A stretch of DNA of 64,000 nt from Liolophura sinensis (lineage: Eukaryota; Mollusca; Polyplacophora; Chitonida; Chitonidae): contig NC_088298.1 of assembly GCF_032854445.1 (NCBI RefSeq), positions 13,319,504-13,383,503 on the forward strand, given 5' to 3'. Of this stretch, positions 12,886 to 27,600 are shown piece by piece; position 1 is the stretch's first letter, and each line of letters begins with the position of its first letter. The notes below the pieces were generated by a model, which saw only the letters and a list, made by a program, of their open reading frames with translations, was not told the DNA's origin and did not search any database. The translations under genes and the position numbers were made by a program.

Positions 12886-15214
12886 GGTATTGTTTTATCT
12901 GGACAGAATGTAATTACACATCCATATGGTCTTCCTTAAACTGGTCTGCAGTATTTTCCCCGATATCTTAATAAATGAAATACAGCTGATTTGAAAATCA
13001 TCGATGCATTCATCTTCTGTATTTTCCACATGTGTGTAACCTGGGATTAAGATAGACGTCTACTTTAATCGCAGATGTAACAGAGACCATGTATGAAAGA
13101 CTGTAGCAGGCTTATTTTACTTTGAAATCAAGACACATGAAAGGGATAACGATACAGTCTTTTAACTAATTGTACCAAACGGGATCATAACGCAATCTAA
13201 AAAAACGATTAGAGAAATATATTCGATCAAAAACTACCTATGAGTGGTTTGAAAAGTGACCAAGACATTTAAAACATAAGAGCGATATATTAGGTGAGAT
13301 CTCCATAGCGGGCTGTAGGCACTACACAGGAGTTTACCTTGTGCTCGAATAGATCTGTAAGTGATAGTTCATTCAACTGTCAATCATTCATCAAGGTACG
13401 CTAATTACCCTCCCTCGCCGTTTAATCTCTCCACAGGTGTTCACAACGCCACATGGTGAAAGGGGCGTGGCGTGGGCGGTGCTGTAGCTGTCAATCATGT
13501 ACCGGACATATGCCTATGTCGTTCGACAGAAAGAGAAGATCGCTGATCAAAGAAGCTGTGGCTAATAAAGACCTCAGTGTCTCTCAAGTTTTCACTTCAT
13601 ACCCCCCAGCTATTCCCGGCGGAAAAATCACATACGGAAAGCTGGCCACTGTTTAAGGACAAAACTACAGAAATGTAAATCCAAAAAGGCACACAAAATA
13701 TGTTTTAAAAAATAAAAGGCAAAGGAACTGTCTCAGAACTATTTTTCCAACGGAAATCTTCCTGATTTCTTTGCCTTCGTCGAAAGGTCGGTTTTATCAT
13801 TTCTATTTGACACCCGTATTTAAATCAGCCGGTTGCTCGGGAAGCTAATGAGTACTACGGCAAAATAGATAAACTGATAGTAAAGTCCTTGAAGAAGGCA
13901 TATTAAATGGGACGTTAAAAGGAAGGCGGTATCTAGCCATAGCGTGCATAGAGCTGCGCGGCTGAGTTCACTTAACAACAACAAGGCTCGCTTCGTACAC
14001 TTGCTTGTCAGAGCAATAAGGTACGGGAAGACAAGCGCAGGTGACAAAGTGACTACCTGGTCCTACTAGTGAGCCCAGGACACACCTGACGATGAGCTGT
14101 ATTACCAGACCGGCCTCGGTGGATCAAAGGAAGTTACCTGTGTATGCTCCGATCAGTGATTTGATTACGTACACTATTCGCTAAATTCGTCTTTTCCCAC
14201 CCGACGGAGGTGTACATGTCCATTTAGGTCTGACAACGTCGATTCCCATTCAAACGTTCTATTTTACTTTTTATTTTGTTTATCATCGGTTATCTCAAGG
14301 ACGTGCTACGTGGGATCATAACACTCCCCACCCCCTGCTGCTTCTCTCGGTGTGTGGTAGGGGATCCTTATACCCATACAGCAGGGTTGTTCAGCCTGCC
14401 AAGTTTTTACACCCCATCAACATATTACAATCAAAGAGGACGACAACCATCGATATATATTTGTACCCGTGTGTAATAGAGGTGTGGAAAACAGCGCGTA
14501 GGATCGTCCGTAATAGCCATGTCGATCCTTCCACAGGTAGGCGAGAAGTTCCAACTTTTGTCCTGCTGCCTCAAAGCCCTAAAGTGTCGGGAGATGAATT
14601 GGGTAGCTATGCCACGAGCCCACAAAACGGAATTGTTGGCGTCCAATATCCCGCGTCTCACCACCCACGGGGATTTGCTCCAGTGATGTGTGGCATCAGA
14701 CGAGCTAAACGACCGTAGCCCCAAAAAATCAACTATTATTTTTATGGGGGTATTCAGCGAAGAGTCCGAGATTTCGCACAGGAATGAAAAGTTGTGTGTT
14801 TTTATCTTAACCCCCGCCAACACGTCTGGCTGCCCGGGGGAGGATGAATAGCCCAGGGGTTGTCCGTGGGTGATCAGGGTTAGAGATCCGTTGAGGGGCC
14901 AGACACGCCGGACACGGCTTGTGTTTTGACTTCTATTGGATTGCGAGCGATTACCACCGCTGACTCTTCATGGACAATTACTAAACCAATAAAACACGAC
15001 AAATGGGCTTTTTACCGGCACTGAAAGTGTGAACGTAAACAAAGGGAAATTGAAAGGAATTCCAAAGAGAAAAGAAAATTCACCTATTCACAAATCTAAT
15101 TAGCGATCGCCGCCATTATCTTTGGTCGTTCCCCTCCCCCACCTCCTCTTTTCCTCCTTCTAACATATGGCGTTGGTCTGTCCCTTCCCTAGAACCACCG
15201 CTTCGTTTTACTGG

Positions 15215-15223
15215 TATATATAT
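15215..15223 (+). promoter_or_regulatory. Possible TATA element of Wnt1
   Basis: A TATATATAT run lies about 360 bases before the Wnt1 ATG. Start sites near 15245 would give a 5' UTR of about 330 bases. No initiator or transcript evidence is available, and such AT runs are common in this window, so this is only a candidate. A short upstream frame starting at an ATG near 15441 ends at 15495 and would lie in that leader. Confidence 0.22.
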
Positions 15224-15578
15224 TTGTGTCAATATTTTTTCGCCATACCTGTGTTGGATTTGGTTGGGAATTCCAGGCAAGACTTCTTAATCCGCGACAC
15301 AACAGAGTTCCAGATATTTGGGAAGAGGAAAAGTGTCGTCTGCGTGCTTTGAAAATAGTTCGAGACCACGTCATACGGGAAACTAATTCAAAGAAAACCC
15401 AGGAAAACAGCGGTTTCTCGAAAAAAAGTGACAGTTCTTTGATGTGCTTTGTGCCAAAGCTCGCCTTCTTGGAATTAACATCTCTGTGCTGCTGAGTGTT
15501 TGATTGATTTTGATCAAATCACACCCCAAAAAAATTTGCCAGAGGAAAGATTTCTTGGGCGTTTTTCTAGAATTCATC

Positions 15579-15673
15579 ATGAGACTAGTATTAATGGCTT
15601 TAATTATGATAGTATCACTTGGATATTTTGTCTGCGATGGAAAGAAAACAAGACTTCGCGGGGTTCAATGGTG
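15579..15673 (+). CDS. Wnt1: Wnt1 coding exon 1 (signal peptide)
   Basis: 31 codons plus two bases of the next. The ATG has A at -3. Residues 1-19 are strongly hydrophobic, ending around YFVC, with likely cleavage near Cys19-Gly21. A basic stretch (KKTRLR) and VQWW follow, aligning with the WW just after the signal peptide in vertebrate WNT1. The donor is GTAAGT directly after TGGTG, and the split Trp codon is completed by G at 24132. This is inferred from frame and motif agreement. No other ATG nearby gives a signal peptide that splices in phase. Confidence 0.88.
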
Positions 15674-18600
15674 GTAAGTATTTGTCTTTGTTACATAATA
15701 GCTTTATTTATAACATTTTGTTGTAGATGTACAATCATTTATATACATTGACTTTGACATCGCCCATTGTCTTGCACAATCATTGACCTTCTGAATACAT
15801 GTAAGCCTGTCCTTCTGTATGTTTAATTGATCAGATGTATGTATTGTTTTTTATTTATTTTTTTGTTTGGTCCTTAAGATAAAAAGATTCTGCTTCTTTT
15901 AACCCACCCACACCAAAGTAATCTTGTGGTTTCATTAACAAGAATAGTCGCCGGTCGCGCGCTCAGGAGCACTCGAATTGCAAGGCAATTCAAACAGTGG
16001 TGGTTTGGAACACCCCTAGCAATATACTGATTTGTTGTCTTTTTGTAATAGTTTGTGTGCACAGTTGTTTAATAGTCTAGTATCGCCAAAAGCCGTTAAT
16101 CAAATAATTAAGCCGCAATATAAGTACTTAAACGTTCTTTATCTTGTACCGCAAACTGTAGGATCAATCAGATCAAACATGGCTCAATTGTCAGCTTAGT
16201 ATAAAAAAAGAGGTTCGGGTTTTGACAACGACATTTCACCCTTCTTTTCTTGTATTTTGAGGAAAGATTCTGCAAGGTACCTAAATCTTAACTCTGCAAT
16301 CGGCACAAAAATGGGATGTCTTACCCTGCTTTTGAAATATATTTTTTTAGAATTACACGCATATACAAAAAATTCAGCCACAGCAACTTTTTATTTCGTT
16401 TTTTCACATTCTCGGCGTGGCTCTGAAAACATTTTCTTTTAAGTCACACAATATAAATGACATCCATTTTGACAGAGACTTAAATTAAGCGTGTGTCAGT
16501 TAGCTAGAAAGACTCCATCCATCGGCACCGTGAAAGTTGTCATCTTATAACACAATGTCACCCTAAGCCTTTTATGTGGCCGAACATGTCGCATGGAGGA
16601 GAATTACACGTCGTGTCGAACATGCCGGAAACAATCCCATGGTGCTCCCCGCCACTTTGATCATATTCCTTCGCTTACTCATGCCCTGGCATGTTCATTC
16701 ATTGACTTACTCACTCCATCCACTGAACTCATTCTTTCGCCAAACCTTTATCTGTCCTGTAGTGCAACGACTAAAGGAAGCAAGTGATATGCAGGATTTC
16801 CATGACAAACATTGTTTCGGTCTGGAAAGAAATTGAGGGAAATATCAACCTGACTGTGTGAAATATTATTTGTTGTATAGCTAAATATAGGTGGATAAAC
16901 GAGGAATGCAGTAAACTATTCATTTCAGTTGTTAAATAAAGAGACTCTGTTAATCCATGGAAATTCGGAAAGTCTTTCCTATGCCCTTTTGCGTTCTTTT
17001 CTCGTGGCGAAATATGGATTCACGGATAGTGCATTCATTCACCTGAATATTTCATTTCATCTTTTTATTTTCATCTTTTTATCGGTAACTTCTGCAGATC
17101 ATTCTGGTCCGCAGTCAACGATATACAGTAGTTAAACAAACGAACACCTTGACTGTGCGATTGATCTCTTTCACATTGATATTTGACGGTCTTTGTCTGT
17201 CCCAAGAAAAAACCAATTTCGGAGCTTGTAACAGATAAGTCTCTTGATATGGAGGGAATAAAGTTAGTTTCGTGAAACAGTTTAACTCTTAATGTTAATG
17301 CGCGATGTTGTCAAGTAAATAGACATATTGGGGAAACATTTGTAACTAAATCTTAACTTGACCGTTATGTTTGACGTGGCTATGTAATAAAAATGGAAGA
17401 GAAGTTTGAAATTTGATAAGGGTATATCATGAATGTACCTGCTTAATTCATGAGTATCTCTCTTTTACATGTTACTTTATAGCTCTGTTTGCCAGGACAA
17501 ATTTGCGTTAATTTTGGCAGGAAATTGTGTGAAAGTGACTTATCGATTAAAAATAATGATTAGATTGTAAAGATATAGATGTAATTTAATAATTGTTTAT
17601 GAACCAAATTGTCGTTGATAAAGAATAAAGGTTTCGTTATACGCTACATGGAGACCATTTTCAAATGTGTGCCTCTGAGTGTGACAGTTTTCAATGAAAA
17701 GTAGGTAAACTAAAAAAAATAATGGCACGTGTGACTTACATGCGACTGGACTTTAGGGAATTTGTTGTGCGCTGTGTTTCAATATATAAGAATTCTATTG
17801 AATTAAGGGAATTTGTTCATTAACGATCACCACCGAGTCTATACTTGCAAGGAAAACATTGTCTACCATTGAAAACGCTGAAATAGTTCTTGACCGAATA
17901 GCTAACAGAAATTGATTTTTTTGTGAGGCTTGGAAGCTCCCAGGTCCTTGAGTCATTTCTTTGGAATGTCTGAATTATTACGCGTTACGAATTTTAAATA
18001 ATACGTCAAAAAGAACCGAGAAGGTTCTAGAAATGCTAAGGGTATTTCTGGAACATGAAGTTTGCCACGTAAATAGATTTGAAAGAATAGGCGCTAAAAG
18101 TATACACTTTTAGCGGACAATTTTTTCTTCTTCTCACAATACATCAAAGCCCTCTCGAATAACAGCTTCTTTATTTAGTAAAACGACTTTTATACCGCAT
18201 TGGTATTTGGTATCATGTTACGATAACCATCATAAACAAACGCTGATACGCCCCAGACTACGTTGTGGTTTCCGTGATTGCTACGCCCAACCACAACTAC
18301 ACTGTATTTAGGTGTGTGTATGGTATTATTCTGTATTGTATTGTCACTACAAATGTCCATCGGACATATTTGATGGTAACAATCATACAAACGCGTTTAA
18401 GACATTAAAACCCTTGTTACATCTCTGCTTTATCTAATTCATACAAATCATACAAATGCGTTTTAGACATCAAAACCCTTGTTACATTTTGGATTTCAGG
18501 CACATATCACTGTGGTCAATTCATACCACAATTAACTCTTATTTGAGTTCACTTTGTTCTTTTTGGTGTCCCCAATTTTTTGCTGAGAGGCACTAATATT

Positions 18601-21600
18601 TGGTATAGAGGCTGCTATAAGTACTATGACATCTAACAAAATTTAGCCGTGTTTTTCTTCAGATGAATAATTTTTCTTTACGATATGGAATTATTAGTAA
18701 ACTGACAAAGTGAGCCGTTCAAAACTCCCAAAAATATTTTGATTGAGCCGAGATTTGCATGAAAATATTCGGAATAAATTCAACCCAGTGAAGATAAAAG
18801 ATCAGCTTTTTCGAAATATCGCTGCAGCTATATAGCCACACCATGCACAAAGCATAGCTGATGAGAAGACGGTATACATATCACTATAGATAGATATCAG
18901 ACTACAAGCCGCTTGGGCGGTCATCGAATTTGTCGTTGGAGTACCACCGAATTAATTTGACCTGCGTTTCTCAGACACGATTTCAACTGGTGCACTATAT
19001 TTACCGATTGTTCTGAAGACATCTATCAATGTAGCTGTCAATGCTGAATCTATTACCTTCTCTTTCTGCCCTTTGTAGAGCTGGGTGGTTTGACGCGCAA
19101 CTATGGTCACGTGTTGTCCAGTTGTACGAATATGATTTTTTTTACTGGGGAATAAAGTAAGCGTCGTGACTAGAATTTGATTGAAATGTCCCAGAAACAA
19201 ACCGCTTAATAGAGCCCGTTATACCTGGCCGAAGAGGATCATCGTCTATTCTCACCAAACCGTGTACTTACAGCTGTCTTGAAAATGACGTCATGAGTGT
19301 CCAAAGGTTTTGTAGATATACAGATTTTAACATGTTCATGTTGTCTCTGCACGAATTTCATTCAGCTTCTTCGGCCTGCAAAATTCAATAGCCAGTTTGT
19401 TTGTTTTTTTGTAACTGATTGATTTGTTTCTATAATCATGCAGAGAAACCGAGCAGTGGTGCAAGCGGTTTGTTTGTTTTAGAAATTGTGCATGTATCCC
19501 CACGCTTTTGAATAGTAACCTTTTCTTTAGGCTGCAGATGAAGGCGTTCTTGTCCACCATATTGCCGTGAGATATGATCTTATTTTCACTTCCCACGAAA
19601 CTATTTCGCGCATTGCATATGAGGCTTATTTCTAGCTGTATTATAAGTCGGCAAAACAATTGCTGTGGTTTTTATACACAGTGATTATTTTACGTGACAC
19701 GCGATTTAGCACATGTAGCTATACTTATTTCATATTTCACCTCTGTCATTTTTGCACCTGAGTGACATTGTTCAAAAAAGACTACAGCTGGAGAATAATC
19801 GTTGACAAATGGTCACACGTAACCTCAGTTAGGGTCTTATTCTAAATGTTAAGCTAAATGCTAAGATTGTAACAACTTATAAATCTCCCACCTCAGTACC
19901 ACTGATTAAGCAGAATGAGATAAAAAAGAAAGTGGCAGTTGTTTTAAATGTGTATTAGACATCAATGATCTGCTCAATATCAAAACGAATCAACTTTGTA
20001 AGTATTCCACGAAGCTGACTTCTGCTTCTAAATCTTCATAAAACCAGAAAAACTGAGATACAATATTCGTAGGTTATTCTAACATATACACACAATTCTT
20101 AGAGTGCCGGACCCTGTACATGTATGTACTTTCTAAGTAATCATTGCGCGGTGTATAGTGTCAGCTCACTATAATACATGCGTGCTCAGGTAGAGAAGCG
20201 TGTATTCATTTTCTTACGAAAATATTTTTCTACTCAGAAAACTGATTCATTTCCAGATAGACCTTAGAAGGGTAGACAAATCAATTTACTTCTCTTTGGT
20301 GACTGCAGGAGGCGTGAAAAGGCCCCCAGTTGTGGTGGGAGTTGAAATTACCCACCGCCAAAAACACGAAACGTATACATAAATACCACACCTGTTAGAT
20401 TTATTCACTTCTAAATATATATACCGTGTCTTACTTTAGCCATGGTCGCAGCAATAACTGTTTGTCATTAAATCGCCCAATGGCGGATTGATTGATTTTT
20501 TTTTAGATCAAAACCTAGTTAACTGGGCAGTATTGGAGCCAGGCACGCGAAGACACTGTTTTCAGATATTAATTGTTATGGGTAACAATGTATTGCCAGA
20601 TGTTATGGCCTTACGTCATAAAGTCGACATTTTTGACCGCTGACTTCAGCCGGATGTCCCCAGCCACAAAAGCACGATACTGAAAGACAAAATGTAGTAC
20701 ATCACCACTTGCTCTTGCCTAACAAAGTGTCGATCATTAAATTCACCAATGTGAATCAATGTAAATAATCACTTTTTGTGTCTGTATCTGGTGAGCGCGC
20801 AGGGCAGATCTTCTTGTAGCATACAATAATTTGTGGCTTTTGTATACATACCCCCATCATCAGCACATCTAGCATCAGTGTCCTTTTTATTACTACTATA
20901 CTTTTTATTATTGGCACTTGTTTGAATGGTCCCATATCCTCGAAATACACTCAACGTCGAACAACTTCAGCATTATCTCTCTACCTCACAACACACCATC
21001 GAATGTATCGGTCAGTCAGCTCACTGCTATCTAATACATTCAATCTTCCACAATTATAATAACAAAATCTCCTCAGGTCAAGTCTTACCCATACCATGAA
21101 TAATTAATGCTTATTCGATGCGCAGGAATTTTTTATTCGGGAAACTATAGGGGCGGGATGTGTCTATTAAGGGAATAATTTACGTTCGTGTTGCACAACC
21201 CCTCGGGCTATATGTATATTTCTGTTGATGTTGCCGCCCACCCGATGAGCACGCCAATTAGGTAGTCTGGAAAATAAAAAAGTATGCAGTCTTTGTAATT
21301 ATGTCACTGCTGACCCGCCATACACCACATAGGTGTGTTTATGTCACTGGTGGCCCGCCATACACCATATAGCTATAATTATGTCACTGCTAACCTCCCA
21401 TACACCATATGGGTGTGACCGGCTTGTCTCTCTGCCAGACATCAAAACGAATCACAACAGCACAGTTGCCTTGATTTCTCGTCAGTTTGTTTGTTACCTA
21501 CTTCACACAACACCTGTGAAAAAAACATGGTCTTAATTTTGCCAGAGCTTTTCCAATTACAGCGCCTTTCCGATACATTATGTATGCAATTCTACAAAAA

Positions 21601-24600
21601 CATTTTCTTCCTTATTTGTCAATTTCATCTATGCAGTATTTAATCACAGAATGACTTTTGACGTTATTCAGTTAAGCACTTCTCGGACAAATTTACATTG
21701 TCCACTGTTAAGTAAAAGTTAACACTTGGGGTGATGTTTCCCATACTTGCATATCACTCTGTATTTTTGACAAAGCTACCATTTCTATTACAAAAAAGTA
21801 ACCTTTCTTGTAGTTACCATGCCATTTTTCTATTTCTGAACCACCATTCCTTCTAAAAGTGTTTCCTTAGCTTTATTGATGATAAGCATCCTTTAGACCA
21901 AAACCTTTTCTTTTACGAGTGTGACATCAGTCCGTTAACTGTTCCAATGAATGAAAGATATTGCAACAGATTTTTACCATTTCCCCAATGAACTATCGTT
22001 GGTAAGACACAAGAACAACAAACGCCAAGCACCCACGCTTACGATATTTTACCTTCACGCAAAGGAGAACGACATCCTGTAGAAGTTTGCAAGTAATATT
22101 TTACCTCCTCACAAAGGAGAGTTACTTTGAAGGAAAACTCTCGCGTAAACACCATGGTCAGTATGTGGTTTTATACGTCGACCAAGTACCGTGTATATTA
22201 GTCTTTCCGTTTATTCGATTAGTTTCATGGCTGACAGATTGGTAAATACCAGAATGTTCACGCGTACAAACACCCTATCAATTCGCTGACATGCTTGTGT
22301 TGAGTTACATGCCTCAGTATTTTGATGATACGGTGTGAGGAAGGCCAGAGTAAACCCACCTTTAACAGTGGTTTAGGATAGACTAGCTGCAATGAACAAA
22401 CCAACCCATTCTTCGTCTCTTCTTAAACAAAGCAAAAACAAAATTTCCCTTGAACATTAAAGGGCCAAAATCAGTCACGTTTTATGTGAATATACCACGC
22501 AAATGATGTTGCCTGTAATGGCATTCATACGCAAACCTTTTTGACGGCTTGTCCCGGTATACGTCTTTACTATATGATATCCAAGTTACGTGTATATTGG
22601 AAATTTTGAACGGTTTATTTCGCCAAGACGAAAATATCCACCCCTCTCTTCTTGTGGATACAGCAGCATGCCTCGTACCCATTCACCCTTCTGTCACTTG
22701 CCATGTACTGTGATAGGATGAGTCGTCGGAGTTTCGAGTGCACAGCTGTTTGCAATGAACGAGTCAATGGCTACCCCTACAGGCTTGGTGCCACATCGCC
22801 GACATCTCAGCCATAGCTCGCAACTCATCCATTTTCTGCCAACATGGTTACGTTTATGTGCCGAGTTAGAAAGCCAAAACGAGGAGGAAAACTTGTCAGC
22901 CTTCCAAGTTTGCGTTTGGTGTACGTAGTATGTGTTCAAAGGCGATCTGACAATCCGAATGGGGACAAATGGACTCGAGTTTCCTGCTTGCTTCTTATTG
23001 TTTTTGATCACAACTGCTTTTGGCAGCAACCTGAACATGTTAGCGTTGGAGTAACCACCATGTATTGTTTAGACGGCATTAAGACAACTCAGACAAATGG
23101 CATTTACCTTGCATTGTGTCAGCAAATAAAACCCATCAGATCCACTAATCAAGTTGGCATAGTATAAGATGCAAAGTTACTCAGAAAAATCTTTTCTTCA
23201 ATTTTCAGAGGAATCTTAGCCCTATATTAAGACAAGACGTGAGATTAATTTTGAATATATTTAGAATTACCTAAGTTTTAAAATACAAAATGAAACATGT
23301 GTGGCGTGCCACTCAACAAATTTCCTTCAATTTTTATACAACCTTTTGTCTTGAACAAAATAATCTTGAAATATTTAAACCCTTTCTACGAATGACTGGT
23401 CGAAGAAGAGTTTTTGTATATAATGAACTCTGCCTGGCCGAATGCGGTGTAGACTAGTTCTCGCGAGACTCGTTATAATTCGTGTTTTGTCAGAAATTCA
23501 TATGGCACCAGATAACTGTATTTAAAACAACCCACAGAGAATGATTTGAAAGGTGCCGAGTAGACATTGGGTCGCTGTTTTTTGTCCCATACCTTCAATT
23601 TTTTCCCCCTGTACCTAGATCTCCTTATCACACTGTCGTGGAGATATTATTATTCTTTGCCCATAACCATTCTTGTTTTTTTTTGTCAAAAGCATGCCAC
23701 AGAGCCTAGTAGACAAATACCCAAACAATCGCCGCCGACAACTCCCTAAGACATTCCCATGGGTGGGTCTCTCTTTTCGTGCGGGAGTAGGAGACAAATG
23801 GATGGTATTGTTTGGTCTTTTAAAGTCTCTTGCCTCTCTGTTCAGTTGTCCGCTGTCCCCACAGGCCTGTAACGATCGTTGATGTCTCATAAATACATTA
23901 GGGACTTTCTTCCTATGATTTCATCACGTTATTATAGTGCGCACAATCATGGACTGTTTACACACCACCAGCGCCGCGGCGGTTCACGGCGCGAGAAGAA
24001 TAAGTCCCATCTTAGTTAAACACACGCCTACTGTGCTTGGGCACACGCGCCATGTTTTTTCAACATTGACTTCTCCAGTTTCCCTTCTCAAGTTTTTCTT
24101 TCTTATCTTCTTAACTTCTTTTCGAACACAGGGCTCTGGCAAAGATGGGTCAGGCGAGCAATGACGTTCTACGTCCTACAGAACCCGTTTTTGTGAATCC
24201 CAGCTTACAGCAGTTAACGAGAAGGCAGCGCCGCCTGGTGACAAAAAATCCCGGTACCGTATTGGCGGTTGCCAAGGGAGCCAAGATGGCGATTGAGGAA
24301 TGTCAGTACCAGTTTCATGACCGGAAGTGGAATTGCCCAACGTCCGATAACACCCATGGAGGATCCATTTTCGGAAAGATTTTACAAAAAGGTAAGGAAT
24401 TATTTGTAAATAACTTTAGTAAATTGTCAAGACTCGTTGGATTTTAACATGTGTGCCATTGTGTTCAACATGTATCGTAGGACTGACCAACCAGGTGATC
24501 AGTTTGCCCATTTGTCTGTCGATAGAGTTAGGGTCAATCAGTCGGGATGTTTTCGAAGGCCAGCCAGTTGGTATGTCAGTGTGTCAATCAACCCAAAACT

Positions 24601-27600
24601 AGCAACACAGTTAAGAGGGACAAGTCATAAGATAAATCGACTAGTCAAATATAATCTACCTATAAAAGTTATTCGATTCTGCGCTCCCATTAAGACAAAA
24701 CACACACACACACACACACACAAATGAAACTGTTCCGTAGCATACGTGTGAAAATGTTGTTGTTAGTTACTATCAGGCCGTAAAAGACTTGTAACCCACA
24801 TACCTAGCTGTAGCCGTGAAACAAAAGAGGACATGTGAATTAAAAGGAGCGTATGAAATGAAAGGAGCGTAATCCCTATGACTGTTATTCATTCAAATAA
24901 ACATTAGTAAGATACCTAATTAATCGTATAATGCAACAATAAGAGAGTTCGCGAAGTTAGGATAACAAAATAGGAACACTGAAAATTATATTATAATATG
25001 GTATAAGAAGGAAATATAATAATTGAAATATAAGAGTAAAGCAAGGTAGAAATGGACATAAAATCCCAGGAAATGCATAGATCTGTACATTAAATCTAGA
25101 AGAACCGAAATGATAGGATTTTATGGTACATACTAGTGAAGAGCTTTAAACTTTTACTCAAATGGTTTTGTCGAAAGGTACCAATGGCTTTATCGTACGT
25201 AGATGCAGACTTTGTAAACGCGTCCTTGTACACATATCAACCTGTATAATGATAGCGGAAAGGCAAGCTTAAGGTCAGTCCAGTCAAATCTCCCCTGAGG
25301 CTACCAGGCCGCCACGGTGTGGTCGGCGTTTGACAGTTCGAGTAACTCTCCAATGCCCGGAGGTGGGTTTGTCTGTCGGCCGTGTCTGACATGCGCTTTA
25401 CAAAGTGACAATCGCTCCTCCACATCAAAGAGGTCTTGTGGTTACGGTTAGGCTTTGTATAGAGACAGTTGATCGTGTTGACTTCAGACCACCATGCTAT
25501 GGTTTGCTGGTTTCGTTCGAGGACACCGTGGTTATAGGATTGGACTGTGGGAAAAGATACCTCTGCAATTCTGACTAATTGAGAACCCTGTCTTTACATG
25601 AGAATACAGACATAGAAATTATGAGAATGGTGAACAAACAAAAAACAGCTTTGACTACGAAAAATGTTAAGCTGTTTTAGCGAGTGGCGTATTGTTTTAT
25701 CTCATTTGAATAATTATTTAGCCATTAAAAGGCAGTTTTTAATTATCTTTTACTATTTAAGTTACAAATATAAGAATACATTTACTGAATGAAAATGTCA
25801 GTAGGTAGGCTTAAGTTATGATATCCAAATATCTTGTGTTTGATTATCATGATTTGTCATATACACATTTTACATTTCAAGTTTGTTTCTCAGAAAGCAT
25901 GCGTTTTTATTTTTAATCATTTTGAATCTGTCTAAATGGGAATAGATGTAGTTGTTATGACCAATGGATCAAAACGTTTCTTTGCTGCTAAACTGAGTCG
26001 ACGAGTAACCTGTATGTCATGTGCGGGGAATTTGCCGACTAAAGATTCAAACTTCTCGTTTTTCGTGGACTTTTTGTTCTGAGCGATGGTGCGAAGTGTT
26101 CTACATCATGGAGCCATATATAAGGTCATCGCACAACTCACGTAAAAGTACGTAACCCAGCTCTTTCAGTGTAACAGGCTTTAAAAAAAAGACTCGATGC
26201 TCCATAAACTCTAAAAACTTTTAAGGGCCAATGACAAGCCGAGAAAGACTAATGTATTCTAACACATAATCTCACGCCATATTACAGAGGAGGCCATTCA
26301 CGGCCCGTCGGCGCCTCTCAATGGTGCTGGATATTTAGCCATGGAGCGCTAAGCTAAAGTGTGTAATATTATTGAAGAAAATAACCGATATCAGATAGCA
26401 CGTATGAACACAGCGCGTAGATAGATCACTGTTAATGACTGCGTACACCCGCATATCGACGGCGTTCAGGTGTAGCTTGGGAGCCGTTTTACTCGGATGC
26501 CGCGTGACTGACCGACTCGCCTGTCACACCTGGGATAACCTCTCATAAGTATTTTCCGCTTCACGTGCTGTGATTAGAGAGTACAATGCAACCTCCATGG
26601 GTTCAGTGTTATCGAATGTCTAAGACTCCATAAATTAATTCGTCTAGTTTTGTTCCTGAAGGGGATGCGTCAGCGAAGGCTGGAACAGGAGTTGACTTTC
26701 TTTGTCCCAGAATTCCTCGCGCCCGTTCTCTTGTTCCGCTTCCATTCTATCGTCTGCTACATCTCAGTGGGGTTTCCATATGGATAGCTTCTGTTGAACA
26801 ATCATCATTTCGGATAGGTTAAGCAGAATGCGTCTTGAATGACACAGTTTGGGTTATCTTTTAAACGAGACAAGGCGAGGCAAGCATATGAGGTTTGTTC
26901 TGTAGTAATCCGTCTTAATCCCTACAAAAAACTCGAACGTATTTTACTTTATCGGGTTCTTTATTTCCGAGACTTGTACTCCTGCATGAATGCGGACCTA
27001 TAGCAAATCTCAAACATTCTTGGAAATTATACTAATCTCGTTTTCCTTTATATGTGTTGACATAGAATCCAATAATTGTTTTAGCTCAAAGGCACGTTTT
27101 CAAATGTACATAAACCATTCTTCATTCTTAAGAAGTCGAAAAAACAAATGACTAAGAATCACATTTTCTCAAAGATTAAACGTTATGGGTTCAAAAAGGT
27201 TCTACGGGAATTAGAAATCGAACCTCTGATCCAATCCTTTTTTTAATATCTCGGAGGCATGAGCTCCGATTTCCTAGACCGCGATGGGACCTGATATGCT
27301 ATTTCATGTTTCTCGTTACTTGAAAAGCGTTTCGATCAGTCATCAACGTTTAAACTGCGCATGCGCTGATGTGAAAGATACACCGGTGAAACATGTTACT
27401 TGACCGTGCCCAGGTCAAATTTGATCAGTTGCGTCGCTGTTTTGAATGGAGCAATTTGGCTTCCGGTTTTATTTGAAGCGTTGCCCAACCTAGTATATCA
27501 TTTTTCAATACCCACACCCATGGCTTAGCAGTACTCTAGCACTTACTTCTCTCTGTCGGACATACCTTTTACATATGCAAGTTTTAAATTGCTGGGAAAC

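Larger units (their letters stand above)
3526..15200. other. Gene-free region upstream of Wnt1
   Basis: I see no credible exon here. Frames are short and without family motifs. The contents are the SINE, foldback and MITE elements listed, a 39-bp direct duplication at 5401-5478, G-rich sequence at 7072-7135 with a C-rich tract at 7445-7480, (GCATA)n near 7787, and scattered box-B-like fragments (for example 4022-4050, 10340-10360) that may be remains of other tRNA-derived SINEs. The stretch from about 13380 to 15200 is less AT-rich and could hold Wnt1 control elements. Confidence 0.6.
15674..24131 (+). other. Wnt1 intron 1
   Basis: 8.46 kb, GTAAGT to ACAG, with no other exon recognised. It contains a 42-bp direct repeat (18380-18421 and 18446-18487), a dispersed-repeat copy at 19797-19923, and a three-unit 40-bp repeat at 21299-21420. 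The two overlapping frames at 22694-23167 match nothing known to me. Confidence 0.75.

Noticed and set aside
14350-14823. Overlapping open frames of 122 and 130 residues on opposite strands upstream of Wnt1
   Set aside because: No recognisable motifs, overlapping on both strands, and in a less AT-rich stretch where long frames arise by chance.
15226-15495. 89-residue frame just upstream of Wnt1 exon 1
   Set aside because: It begins with GTG rather than ATG and lies in the likely 5' UTR; only a short ATG-initiated part near 15441-15495 could be a real upstream frame.
22694-23167. Overlapping frames of 114 (-) and 107 (+) residues in Wnt1 intron 1
   Set aside because: Neither resembles a known family; Cys-containing stretches did not fit any domain I know. 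Most likely chance frames.
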